Assembly (NCBI GenBank): GCA_024762925.1
Contig: JANTGM010000014.1
Span: 1-64,000 of the forward strand
Source: Kofleriaceae bacterium
GTDB taxonomy: Bacteria > Myxococcota_A > Polyangia > Haliangiales > Haliangiaceae
Reading direction: 5' to 3'
DNA length: 64,000 bases
Shown one piece after another: positions 35,031 through 43,583 of this stretch. How positions within the stretch are numbered: position 1 is the first letter of the stretch; every line of letters begins with the position of its first letter. Under the pieces are notes generated by a model. That model did not search any database, had not been told where the DNA came from, and saw only the letters and a list, made by a program, of their open reading frames with translations. The position numbers and the translations under genes are program-made.

Positions 35031-36728
35031 AACACCGAGGATGCCCAAGCCTTCTTTGAGGACGGCTCGAGTGATGGCGACCAAGGTGAGACGGGCGCGC
35101 CTTGTCGGCTCATCTTCGCAAATCACACGAAGCGCTTTGTCCTGGTTGCCCTGGGTGTACCAAGTGGAGAAGTCGGAGACGACTTCCAGCAAGTAGCGGC
35201 TTAGAAGGTGTGGGTCGTTGTGGTCGGCGGCTTTGGCAACCACATCGCCAAGCTGGCTAAGAGACAGGGCAAGCGCTTTCTCTTGCGGCTGGGTGAGCAA
35301 GCTGAAGTCCGCCTCGGTGCCGATATCGCTCATGCCTCCTTTCTCTAGGATGCTGCAGCAGCGCGCATGGCCATACTGAACGTACACGCCCGAATCGCCA
35401 GAGGTGGAGAGAATATCATCCCAGTCAAAGTCGACGTCTTTGTCGCGCTGGCTCATGAGGTTGGCAAATACCACAGCCCCAATGCCCACTATGGCTGCCG
35501 TTGATTCAACCTGCTCAGGCGCCCACTCGGGATTGTTCTCAGAGATTTTCGCAGCGGCACGATCTCGCGCTTCGGAGAAGACCTCTTTAAGCAAGACGAC
35601 GTTGCCACCTCGAGTCGTCGTTTTCTTGCCTCCAACGCGTACCAGGCCAAAGGGCACATGGATGCACTTGGAGGACCACTCGAAACCCGCTTTTTCAAGC
35701 GTGCGAAAGAGTTGCTTGAAATGCAGGCTTTGCCCTCTGTCCACCACGTAGAGCGAACGCTCTGGGTGGTAGCTCTCTTCGCGGTACATCGCTGCAGCAA
35801 GGTCGCGTGTGCCGTAGAGCGTGGCGCCGTCGTTCTTTCGCAAAAGAAGCGGAGGCATCTTGTCTTCTTCGAGCATGACAACCAGCGCGCCTTCGCTCAC
35901 GGAGGAAAGGCCTTTGTCATCCAGCATCTTGATAACGCCAGGCATGTCCTCGACATACGCACTCTCGCCCCGTACCTCGTCGAACTTGATACCCAGCATC
36001 TCATAGGCGCTTTCAAACTCGGCCCACGAGACATCCTTGAAGTGCTGCCAGAGCTTGCGCGCTTCTTCATCGCCGTTCTCGAGCTTGGCGAACCAGTCGC
36101 GCCCCTCTTGCTCGAGGCTCTCATCGGTCTTCATCGCGTCTCGGAACTTTACGTAGAGCGCGTTGAGCGATTCAATCGTGAGATCTTCGGTCGGCGGCCA
36201 TTTGTGGTACGCAGCCAAGAGCATGCCGTGGGTGGTGCCCCAGTCGCCCAGGTGATTGATTCCGATGACCCGATAGCCCAGTGCTCGGTAGAGATTCACC
36301 AAGGCGTGGCCGATGACCGTAGAGCGAATGTGGTGATACGCGAGCTGCTTGGAAATGTTCGGAGAGGAGAAATCGATGCAGATACTCTTGCCGTCCCCCG
36401 GTGTTTTGGCGATGAGTTCCTCTTCGTCCAATGCGATGGTCGCTAAGTGCTTAAATAGGGCTTCGCTGTTGACCGTGAAGTTGACGAACGGGCCAGCGGC
36501 CTTGGCCGACATCAAAAGCTCGGTCGGCTCGAAGCGCTCTACGACCTTGGCGGCGAGGGCAGGGGGCGCCGCTTTGAGCGCTTTGGCCGCGGGAAAGCAC
36601 CCTACGGCCAGATCTCCCATGGCGGGATTGGGTGGGCTACCCACAACAAAGAGGTCGGGCGACACCTCAAGAGCGTCGGCTACGGCCTTTTGTGCGGCGA
36701 GAACGAGTGGGCTGAGTGCTACGGCCAT
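35010..36728 (-). CDS. argS: Arginyl-tRNA synthetase
   Basis: A 572-aa class I synthetase. The N-terminal additional domain holds the usual GDLAVGCFPAAKAL segment; the catalytic domain has FSSPNISKQLAYHHIRSTVIGHA, where HHIRST replaces the common HxGHxRST form; the KMSK loop is replaced by KKTTTRGGNVVLL, as often in ArgS; the anticodon domain has VYVQYGHARCCSILEK and the end LGILGVGAPDAM is the normal family C-terminus. It charges tRNA-Arg. The stop codon is inside the 18-bp repeat array. No clear ribosome-binding site precedes ATG 36728. Confidence 0.96.
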   Translation of the reverse strand: MAVALSPLVLAAQKAVADALEVSPDLFVVGSPPNPAMGDLAVGCFPAAKALKAAPPALAAKVVERFEPTELLMSAKAAGPFVNFTVNSEALFKHLATIALDEEELIAKTPGDGKSICIDFSSPNISKQLAYHHIRSTVIGHALVNLYRALGYRVIGINHLGDWGTTHGMLLAAYHKWPPTEDLTIESLNALYVKFRDAMKTDESLEQEGRDWFAKLENGDEEARKLWQHFKDVSWAEFESAYEMLGIKFDEVRGESAYVEDMPGVIKMLDDKGLSSVSEGALVVMLEEDKMPPLLLRKNDGATLYGTRDLAAAMYREESYHPERSLYVVDRGQSLHFKQLFRTLEKAGFEWSSKCIHVPFGLVRVGGKKTTTRGGNVVLLKEVFSEARDRAAAKISENNPEWAPEQVESTAAIVGIGAVVFANLMSQRDKDVDFDWDDILSTSGDSGVYVQYGHARCCSILEKGGMSDIGTEADFSLLTQPQEKALALSLSQLGDVVAKAADHNDPHLLSRYLLEVVSDFSTWYTQGNQDKALRVICEDEPTRRARLTLVAITRAVLKEGLGILGVGAPDAM

Positions 36729-36842
36729 GGGGCGCGCAATATACTCATCCTGTTCGGTGGCGGCTAGGCCCTGGCTACCTTGCCGTCACTCCACCTACCT
36801 TTCGTCCTTGCCCCCATCACTCAATCTTCCGGGGCACGTATC

Positions 36843-36872
36843 TTGACAGCGGATCAAGGCGGCCTGGATAAT
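36843..36872 (+). promoter_or_regulatory. Near-consensus sigma-70 promoter for the response regulator gene
   Basis: TTGACA (36843-36848) is a perfect -35; GATAAT (36867-36872) is one mismatch from TATAAT, spacing 18. Transcription would start near 36879 and give a ~29-base leader containing GGGGAG, 10 bases before ATG 36908. The best primary promoter seen in the window. Confidence 0.75.
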
Positions 36873-36907
36873 TCTCCCTGCCTGATTTTTTGGGGAGAAC
36901 CGGCTGA

Positions 36908-37825
36908 ATGAGCAATATCTTACTTTGTGTAGACGATAGCGTGACGATGCAAACCGTCGCGGAGATTACTTTTCGCAAGTCCGACTGGGAATATGTCGGA
37001 GCTCGCAGTGGCGCCGATGCCAAGAGCGAAGCGAGTGCGAAGTCGCCTTCCGTGATTCTCGTAGATGCCGTCTTGTCTGAGGGGTCGGGGTATGGCCTCG
37101 CCCGAGAGCTTAAGGCCGCGACTCCAGGTGCCGTCGTGATTATGATGTGCGGCAACTCCGAAGCCTATGACGAAGCGAAGGGGGCGGAAGCGGGCTGTGA
37201 TGGCCACGTCGTGAAGCCTTGGCAAACCGATAAGGTTGTCGAGCAAATCGCGGAACTGGCAAAGGCGGGCCCATCCGCAAGCGCACCAGCACCTGCGGCT
37301 CCCGATCCCGTTGCAGCCGCGCCATCCGCTCCTGTCGCAAAGCCAAAGCCCATCGACCCACCTCGGTCCGCCACCTTGATGGGAATGCCCGCTTTGGAAA
37401 TGCCGCCGAGCAAGCCATTGCCCGCGGGCGTCGCAGCCATCAAGCCAGCGGCAAAAGCTCCTGCACCGGTAAAACCTGCGATTCCAGCCGTTAAGACGCC
37501 ACCACCACCGACCCCGGTAGCAAAGCCGGCGGTGCCGGTTCCCGCGCCACTCACTGCAGCTCCGGCTCCAGCGGCCGCTCCAGCAGGTCGTGCCCCAATG
37601 ATCAAGGCTCAGCCTGGCAAGCCAATTCGTCTGGTCTTGGCAAGTCAAGCAGAAGCGATGGCCAAGAACGCCGCCCAGTCCGGTGGTATGACGACGGATC
37701 AAGCATCGGCCTTGGGCGATGTGAGTCGAGAGATGCTCGAGCGAATCATCTGGGAAGTTGTTCCCGATCTTGCTGAGTCTATTATTCGTGAAAACCTCGA
37801 TACTCTCACCGCGAAAGCGCGGTAA
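36908..37825 (+). CDS. Response regulator with receiver domain and long Pro/Ala linker
   Basis: A 305-aa protein. Residues 1-120 are a CheY-like receiver: acidic pair VDDS (8-11), phospho-acceptor Asp in VILVDAVL (~50), and Lys in VVKPWQTD. Residues ~122-240 are almost only Pro, Ala, Val and Lys, a flexible linker. The last 55 residues (ALGDVSREMLERIIWEVVPD, LAESIIRENLD) form a conserved amphipathic helix seen at the end of several myxobacterial regulators. There is no DNA-binding domain, so it probably acts by protein interaction. A GGGGAG site precedes the start. Confidence 0.9.
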   Translation: MSNILLCVDDSVTMQTVAEITFRKSDWEYVGARSGADAKSEASAKSPSVILVDAVLSEGSGYGLARELKAATPGAVVIMMCGNSEAYDEAKGAEAGCDGHVVKPWQTDKVVEQIAELAKAGPSASAPAPAAPDPVAAAPSAPVAKPKPIDPPRSATLMGMPALEMPPSKPLPAGVAAIKPAAKAPAPVKPAIPAVKTPPPPTPVAKPAVPVPAPLTAAPAPAAAPAGRAPMIKAQPGKPIRLVLASQAEAMAKNAAQSGGMTTDQASALGDVSREMLERIIWEVVPDLAESIIRENLDTLTAKAR

Positions 37826-37837
37826 GACTCTGCGGCC

Positions 37838-40645
37838 GTGCCAGACACAACTTCGCCGCCAACCACATCGACAACTCCATCGCTATCTAAGCAGTACGTC
37901 GCAAGCGACGTCGAGCCACGCTGGCTTTCCACGTGGCTCGATAGTGGTGCATTCCACGCAGATGAGAATGCCGCCAAGGCTCCTTTTGCCGTAACCCTGC
38001 CACCGCCGAATGTAACGGGGGCCCTGCACATGGGGCACGCGCTGGGTTCGACAATCCAAGATATCCTCGTGCGCTGGCGCAGGATGCAAGGTCGTAATGC
38101 GATGTGGATGCCGGGAACGGATCACGCCGGCATCGCCACGCAAATGCTCGTTGAGCGCGACCTGAACAAGCGAGAAGGCAAGAGTCGACACGATATCGGC
38201 CGAGAAGCGTTCTTAGAAAAAGTCTGGGAGTGGAAGGACAAGCACGCTGGGCGCATCGAAGAGCAAATGAAGCTAATGGGCTTTTCGCTCGACTGGGAAC
38301 GTGAACGCTTCACCATGGACGATGGAGCTTGTGCCTCTGTACGTGAGGATTTTGTTCGACTCCATGAGCAGGGCCTGATCTACCGCGCGAACCGTCTTGT
38401 GAATTGGTGCTCCGATTGCCAAACCGCGGTCTCGGATCTTGAAGTCAACAACATTGAAGAGCAGGGCTCGCTGTGGGAGCTAAAGTACGAAGTTGCTGAT
38501 GAGCCCGGTCGATTCATCGTTGTCGCGACCACGCGCCCCGAGACCATGCTTGGCGATACGGGCGTGGCGGTTCATCCTGACGATGAGCGCTACACCGATA
38601 TCATCGGGAAAACTCTGAAGCTGCCACTCTGCGATCGGGAGATCCCGGTTGTGGCCGATAGCTTCGTGGATCCCGAGTTTGGCTCCGGTGCCGTCAAGGT
38701 GACCCCAGCCCACGACTTTAACGACTTTGATTGCGGCCAGCGCTGTGGTCTTGAGTCACGCAGCATTATCGACCGCCAGGGCAAGCTCTGCGGCGACATT
38801 CCCGAGAAGTACATTGGCATGCACGTCGATGAGGCGCGCAAAGTTGTGGTGGCGGACTTGAAAGCGTCGGGCAACCTCGGCGAGGTCGAGGACTACAAAG
38901 TGCCTCGTGGTCGCTGCGATCGTTCGAACACGGTTATCGAGCCAATGCTCAGTGAGCAGTGGTGGGTGAATACCGAGCCTCTGGCTAAGCGCGCGATTGA
39001 AGCGGTGGAGGAGGGGCGCACCAAATTCGTGCCCGAGCTTTGGACCAAGACGTACATGCACTGGATGAAGAACATCAAACCCTGGTGCATCTCGCGTCAG
39101 CTTTGGTGGGGGCATCGCATTCCGGCTTGGTATTGCGACGCGTGTGGTGCGGCGATCGTTGCTCGCGAAACGCCCACCGAGTGCACGTGCGGATCAGACA
39201 AACTTCGCCAGGACACTGACGTTCTGGATACCTGGTTTAGCTCGGCGCTGTGGCCGTTCTCGACCTTGGGCTGGCCGGAGAAGACGCGCTCGCTCCAGGC
39301 CTTCTACCCCAACGCGGTGCTTGTTACTGCACCCGACATCATCTTCTTCTGGGTCGCGCGCATGATGATGATGGGGCTCAACTTCATGGACGAAGTGCCA
39401 TTCGAGACGGTTTTTCTCACCCCTGTCGTGACGGACGAAAACGGCGTCAAGATGTCAAAGACCAAGGGCAACGTGATTGACCCGCTGAGTATTGTGCATG
39501 GCGCGACCTTCGATGAGCTGATGGAAACCGCGGCATCGAATCCGAACGCGCAGAAGTTTGTGAAGAAGAACATGCCCAAGGGCATCGCTGCCATGGGATC
39601 CGATGCTCTGCGATTCTCGCTAGCTGCGATGACCATGCCGGGGCGCAACATCCGCATCTCGATGGAGAGGGTTGAGGGGTATAGAAACTTCATCAACAAA
39701 TTGTGGAACGCTTCACGCTTCTCGCTGATGAACCTTGAGGGCTTCGAGGCCAATCGCTTTGCCGGTGTTCTAGCGGAGGGCGCGCCAGCGACCGACTCCG
39801 AGAACGCTCTCGACCTGCCGCAACGCTGGATTCTCTCGCGTTTGCAGCGCGTGGCTGCCGAAGTAGATTCATCACTTTCCGAGTTCAAGTTCAGCGAGGC
39901 CGCCAACGCTCTCTACCATTTCGTGTGGGGCGAGCTTTGCGATTGGTACATTGAGATGTCCAAGCCCTCATTCCGTGGTGAGGCGCAGCAGCGGTTCGTT
40001 GCCCAGGGTGTCTTGGTGACCGTTCTCGAGACGGCGCTGCGACTTCTGCACCCAATCATCCCGTTTGTAACCGAAGAGATTTGGCAGAAGCTTCCAAAAC
40101 CGTCCACGGTGAGCGGAACGCTGGTCACAACACTCTTTCCAGAGAGCCAAGAGCAGCTCATCGACGAGGATGCAGAACGCGACATGGGCCTCATTCAGGA
40201 TGTGATCGTCGCAGCTCGCACACTACGAGCCACCTACAATGTTCCGCCCGCTCAGAAAATCTCTGTGGAGGTGCGAGCTCCTTCGACCGATCGTCGGGCG
40301 GTCCTCGAAGGCGGAGCATCCATCATCGAGAGCGTTGGCCGTCTTACGGTGACGATTTCGGAAAAGGGGGATCACGTCCCACAATCGGCGAAGGCCATTG
40401 TCGGGGGCGATATCGAAGTCATTGTTCCCTTGGCTGGGCTTGTGGATATCGACGCCGAGAAAGCGCGCATTCGCAAGGAAATCGGCAAGACGGAGAAAGA
40501 AGTGAGTGGGATCGAGCGGAAGCTCGGCAACGAGAAGTTCTTAGCGCGGGCACCGCAAGAAGTGGTGGACGAGCAACACCGCAGGCTCGCGGAAGAAAAA
40601 CAGCGCGCCAAGCTCTTGGCCGAGGCACTGGAGTTCTTGGCATGA
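37838..40645 (+). CDS. valS: Valyl-tRNA synthetase
   Basis: A 935-aa class Ia synthetase starting at GTG 37838, 12 bases after the response regulator stop. It has the HIGH motif in PPPNVTGALHMGHALG, the editing (CP1) domain with TTRPETMLGDTGVAVHP, the class signature FFWVARMMMMG, KMSKTKGNVIDP (KMSKS equivalent) and the C-terminal tRNA-binding coiled coil (EKARIRKEIGKTEKEVSGIE). It attaches valine to tRNA-Val and edits threonine. It overlaps the next gene by four bases. Confidence 0.97.
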   Translation: MPDTTSPPTTSTTPSLSKQYVASDVEPRWLSTWLDSGAFHADENAAKAPFAVTLPPPNVTGALHMGHALGSTIQDILVRWRRMQGRNAMWMPGTDHAGIATQMLVERDLNKREGKSRHDIGREAFLEKVWEWKDKHAGRIEEQMKLMGFSLDWERERFTMDDGACASVREDFVRLHEQGLIYRANRLVNWCSDCQTAVSDLEVNNIEEQGSLWELKYEVADEPGRFIVVATTRPETMLGDTGVAVHPDDERYTDIIGKTLKLPLCDREIPVVADSFVDPEFGSGAVKVTPAHDFNDFDCGQRCGLESRSIIDRQGKLCGDIPEKYIGMHVDEARKVVVADLKASGNLGEVEDYKVPRGRCDRSNTVIEPMLSEQWWVNTEPLAKRAIEAVEEGRTKFVPELWTKTYMHWMKNIKPWCISRQLWWGHRIPAWYCDACGAAIVARETPTECTCGSDKLRQDTDVLDTWFSSALWPFSTLGWPEKTRSLQAFYPNAVLVTAPDIIFFWVARMMMMGLNFMDEVPFETVFLTPVVTDENGVKMSKTKGNVIDPLSIVHGATFDELMETAASNPNAQKFVKKNMPKGIAAMGSDALRFSLAAMTMPGRNIRISMERVEGYRNFINKLWNASRFSLMNLEGFEANRFAGVLAEGAPATDSENALDLPQRWILSRLQRVAAEVDSSLSEFKFSEAANALYHFVWGELCDWYIEMSKPSFRGEAQQRFVAQGVLVTVLETALRLLHPIIPFVTEEIWQKLPKPSTVSGTLVTTLFPESQEQLIDEDAERDMGLIQDVIVAARTLRATYNVPPAQKISVEVRAPSTDRRAVLEGGASIIESVGRLTVTISEKGDHVPQSAKAIVGGDIEVIVPLAGLVDIDAEKARIRKEIGKTEKEVSGIERKLGNEKFLARAPQEVVDEQHRRLAEEKQRAKLLAEALEFLA

Positions 40646-41217
40646 GCACGCTTGCATTGGACCGAAGCCAAGCGTGCTTACTCATCATTGATGTGCAGGA
40701 GCGTCTCTCTTCGGCAATGCCGGAAGAGCCGATGGCTGCCCTCGTGCGAAACACGAAAATCCTGCTTGAGGCAGCACGTCGCATGGGCATTCCGGTTGTC
40801 GTGAGCGAGCAGTACCCAAAGGGCCTAGGAGCTACGCTGGCGTCGATCGGGGAGAGTCTCAACGAAATCGACGAACTCACGCGAATTGAGAAGCTCGACT
40901 TCTCGGTCTGCGCGGCTGAGGGATTTTCTGAAGCGCACCAGCGTTTCACTGATGCCGGGCGTCGGCAGTGGATTGTCACTGGCATGGAGACGCACATTTG
41001 CGTGTATCAGTCGGCAAGGGCCCTGCTCGAACTCGGTGATACCGTGCACCTTCCTGTGGATGCAGTGGTTTCGCGCGCGAAGCACAACTTCCGAACGGGG
41101 CTTGGCTTGGCCGAGAAGAGTGGGGCGCACCTCACATCGACCGAGACAATCGTCATGGACTTGCTTGGCCGGGCCGAAGGCGAAGACTTCAAGGCAATCT
41201 CCAAGCGTATTCGCTAG
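40642..41217 (+). CDS. Isochorismatase-like cysteine hydrolase
   Basis: A 191-aa protein starting at ATG 40642, which overlaps the valS stop (ATGA). It shows the family triad: Asp in CLLIIDVQERL, Lys in SEQYPKGLG and Cys in GMETHICVYQSARALLELG. The fold is that of small YcaC/isochorismatase-type hydrolases acting on amides or similar bonds. The true substrate is unknown. Its stop shares the palindromic CTAG with the convergent gene stop. Confidence 0.9.
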   Translation: MSTLALDRSQACLLIIDVQERLSSAMPEEPMAALVRNTKILLEAARRMGIPVVVSEQYPKGLGATLASIGESLNEIDELTRIEKLDFSVCAAEGFSEAHQRFTDAGRRQWIVTGMETHICVYQSARALLELGDTVHLPVDAVVSRAKHNFRTGLGLAEKSGAHLTSTETIVMDLLGRAEGEDFKAISKRIR

Positions 41218-41771
41218 CGCGCTTGTGACGCTTGCCCAGGCCCAAAGATTTGAATGGCAATCGTGTCGTCCTCGGGGGCGTGCAACATGAGTCGGCTCGC
41301 ATTGCTCCGGTAATCACGATCTTGATCGAAGAGATCAGAGACTCGTGACACTGTGCCCTCGACCTCGATCTGGTCGCCAGGGCAGATGCGCATCTCCTGA
41401 GCGCGCTGCCCCACAATGCCCATGTCCACAAGAGCCGGTGTGACGCCTTTGCCGCGATCAACTCGGGCATTTTCCGGGGCCACGATCACACGACAGCCAT
41501 CTTCATCTTGCAGGTAGAATTCAACGATCGCCTCATCGAAGCGGGTGGCGGCCCAATAGCCCTCGCTCGCCAAGCCCGCCATGTGCGTGTTGCGCCACTC
41601 TTCAACGGCGTAGCGGTAGTACACGCAGGGCTCGCCGGTGAGTGTGCTGTCGATGAGGTCCCGAGCCACGACAGTGCCGCGAACAAGCGCTCGCCGGCCT
41701 GGAATGAGGTCCGCTACCTTCTCTCGCCGTGGCGGAAACAGCGCCGCCAGTAGTCCCGTCACAATGCTCAT
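41214..41771 (-). CDS. GIDE-like (E3-ligase-type N-domain) protein
   Basis: A 185-aa protein. The core (GRRALVRGTVVARD, then TGEPCVYYRYAVEEW...) resembles the GIDE/MULAN beta-domain, including the conserved GxPCVxYR signature. It lacks a RING domain, as prokaryotic members usually do, and has no clear membrane helix. The C-terminal half has an OB-like element (ICPGDQIEVEGTVSRVSD). It is the last gene of the five-gene minus-strand operon, 15 bases after the ATP-grasp gene. Function unknown. Confidence 0.7.
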   Translation of the reverse strand: MSIVTGLLAALFPPRREKVADLIPGRRALVRGTVVARDLIDSTLTGEPCVYYRYAVEEWRNTHMAGLASEGYWAATRFDEAIVEFYLQDEDGCRVIVAPENARVDRGKGVTPALVDMGIVGQRAQEMRICPGDQIEVEGTVSRVSDLFDQDRDYRSNASRLMLHAPEDDTIAIQIFGPGQASQAR

Positions 41772-41786
41772 CGCACAGGAGGCAGT

Positions 41787-42758
41787 TTAGCACCCTAGAG
41801 TGAAATCGCTCGTTGGTTGGCCTGACGCTTCTGCGGTGGCCCGGGCTACATGCCCAAAACTCATGCGCGCATTGATCTCACACACAGCGCGCAACTGAGT
41901 TCCGCCGTTCACTTCGTAGAGAAACGAGTCGATTCCGAAGGGGCCGCGATAGCCTTGTGCATGCAGAGCTTTGACAACGGTATGAGCGCTATCGATTAGG
42001 TCATCGCCGTGAACTCGCAGCATGGCACGGGTCCCTTCATCGTCAACTCTGATGCCTCGAAAGACGCCGCCAGCATCACAGAGCAATTGGTGCGGTGGGA
42101 AGACAATGCTGTCGGCTACACTCTCTGCGATGAGCCCAGCTACGCCAAAGTCTGCGATTCGCTTCATCCACGGCTCAACGAGAAGCTTGCCATAGCGCTT
42201 TAGTAGGCGGGTCGCAAACGCTCGTTGCTCGCCAACAACCTCACGACCACGGCGCTTGAGCTTCTCGCGGCCAGAGGCGCTCCAAGGGGCTTTGGCAACC
42301 CAAGCTTGATCGGGGCCAAGCGGGGCGAATGCCACGTAGGCATCTAGATCTTGCATGCTTGTGACGATGCGAACGTCTGCAAGCTCGAGCGACGGAGGAA
42401 GCCCCAGGCTAAGGGCGAAGCTACGATCGTTGCAGGCTGCGGCAATCGAGCTGCTACAGGTGAGTTGCCAAAGGCGCTCTTGCCAGGGCGCCTGTAAGTC
42501 CTTTGGGCTCGGCTTGCCAGCGTACTCGGTGGTTTGCCCCCAGACCAGCACTTCCTCAGCTTCGGAGATTGCTGACGCGGCAGTTCCAAGGTCGGTCAGC
42601 GTGAAGAAGGTATCGCCTTCACGGGTGAATACCCGAAGGGGATGGGAAAACTCTGAGACCGCTCGCTGGACTGGTGTTGGAAGGTGCTTGTGTGGCCCCG
42701 GGCTGTTCTCTCGGGCCCAAGATAGTTCACAGTCAAGGTTGGCGATGAACGTGCGCAA
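41787..42758 (-). CDS. ATP-grasp-like protein
   Basis: A 323-aa protein with ATP-grasp-like features: WVAKAPWSASGREKL (lysine-containing nucleotide loop), LLVEPWMKRI and the C-terminal AVCEINARMSFGHVAR, where E-I-N-A-R matches the metal-binding Glu-x-Asn of the ATP-grasp site. It would join a carboxylate to an amine or thiol using ATP. Not matched to a named enzyme. It starts nine bases after the DUF455 gene in the same operon as the two MYXO-CTERM proteins. Confidence 0.78.
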   Translation of the reverse strand: MRTFIANLDCELSWARENSPGPHKHLPTPVQRAVSEFSHPLRVFTREGDTFFTLTDLGTAASAISEAEEVLVWGQTTEYAGKPSPKDLQAPWQERLWQLTCSSSIAAACNDRSFALSLGLPPSLELADVRIVTSMQDLDAYVAFAPLGPDQAWVAKAPWSASGREKLKRRGREVVGEQRAFATRLLKRYGKLLVEPWMKRIADFGVAGLIAESVADSIVFPPHQLLCDAGGVFRGIRVDDEGTRAMLRVHGDDLIDSAHTVVKALHAQGYRGPFGIDSFLYEVNGGTQLRAVCEINARMSFGHVARATAEASGQPTSDFTLGC

Positions 42759-42767
42759 GAAAAACTC

Positions 42768-43583
42768 TTAGCGCCGCTTGCCGTTTGGTCTGGTAGCTCG
42801 GCACGATTCCAGGTTCGCAATGAATTCTTCGTCGAGGCCAGCTTGTTCGCGGGCCGCTCGATCGAGCACGTTTCCGCGCGCTCGGGTTGCCGAGAGGGGA
42901 AATTTTACGGTTCGCTCGTAGGTCTGCCAGCACGTCTCAGCCTCGGGCTTCCACTTTGAGAGCCAGCGCCAGGCGAAGGCAACGTGACGAATCTCATCTT
43001 CGTGCACCTTGTCGATTGCAAGCGCCGTGTCCTCATCGCCAACCTCACGAGCCGCACGAGCGTAATCTCCGGCAAAGTCGAGATTGGCATTTTCGAAGGT
43101 GAGTCCCATGACACAGAGAAAGTCGATCGGCGTTTTCACATCCACCATTCGATGCCAAAAATGCCCAGTCACAGGGTAGTCGCCAAAGGCACCGCCAAAG
43201 GCTTCTAGTCGGTCTAGGTACAGCTGGCAGTGCTCTTGCTCTTCCACCAAGATGTTCACAAGGCCACGACGAAAACTGGCTGGCTCGTCGGGAAAGGCGA
43301 GTAGAACCCATGCGAAAAGTTCTGCCGCCTGCAATTCATGATTTGCGAGTGCGTGCAAGATTCTCCGCCTCTGCGAGATATCTTGCATGCCTGCGATCGG
43401 TGGTACCTTGACCGCCCGGGCCTCGGCGATGGCGAGATTCGTCGGTCGCGCTGGAGCGTCAATTCGAACCGCAGCGCCTCGCTCGCTATCAACGAGATCG
43501 ATTGGGGGCGCCGCAAGTTTTCCCTCAAGGGTTCTCGCGGCGATGATGGACTCGGCGTACTCGCGAACCTGCACAGTGCTCAC
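42768..43583 (-). CDS. DUF455 ferritin-like protein
   Basis: 271 aa from GTG 43583, whose GTGA overlaps the stop of the upstream MYXO-CTERM gene. It is a four-helix ferritin-like protein of the DUF455 family with paired Glu/His ligands: ANHELQAAELFAW, LVEEQEHCQLYLDRL, GHFWHRMVD and KVHEDEIRHVAFAWRWL. These residues can bind a di-iron centre. Family members have been linked to oxidation/desaturation-type chemistry, but the reaction is not established. The longer frame to 43673 is rejected because it would overlap the upstream gene by 94 bases. Confidence 0.9.
   Translation of the reverse strand: MSTVQVREYAESIIAARTLEGKLAAPPIDLVDSERGAAVRIDAPARPTNLAIAEARAVKVPPIAGMQDISQRRRILHALANHELQAAELFAWVLLAFPDEPASFRRGLVNILVEEQEHCQLYLDRLEAFGGAFGDYPVTGHFWHRMVDVKTPIDFLCVMGLTFENANLDFAGDYARAAREVGDEDTALAIDKVHEDEIRHVAFAWRWLSKWKPEAETCWQTYERTVKFPLSATRARGNVLDRAAREQAGLDEEFIANLESCRATRPNGKRR

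Noticed and set aside
36872-36899. Hairpin TTCTCCC / GGGAGAA that would hide the ribosome-binding site of the response regulator
   Set aside because: Its left arm lies in and just after the -10 box, upstream of the expected transcription start, so it would not be in the mRNA.
36920-37702. 260-codon minus-strand ORF opposite the response regulator
   Set aside because: Composition (Trp/Arg/Cys-rich) is the antisense of the Pro/Ala linker; no recognisable features.
40081-40641. N-terminal extension of the isochorismatase-like frame into valS
   Set aside because: The frame is Arg/Ser-rich shadow of valS; ATG 40642 with ATGA overlap is the natural start.
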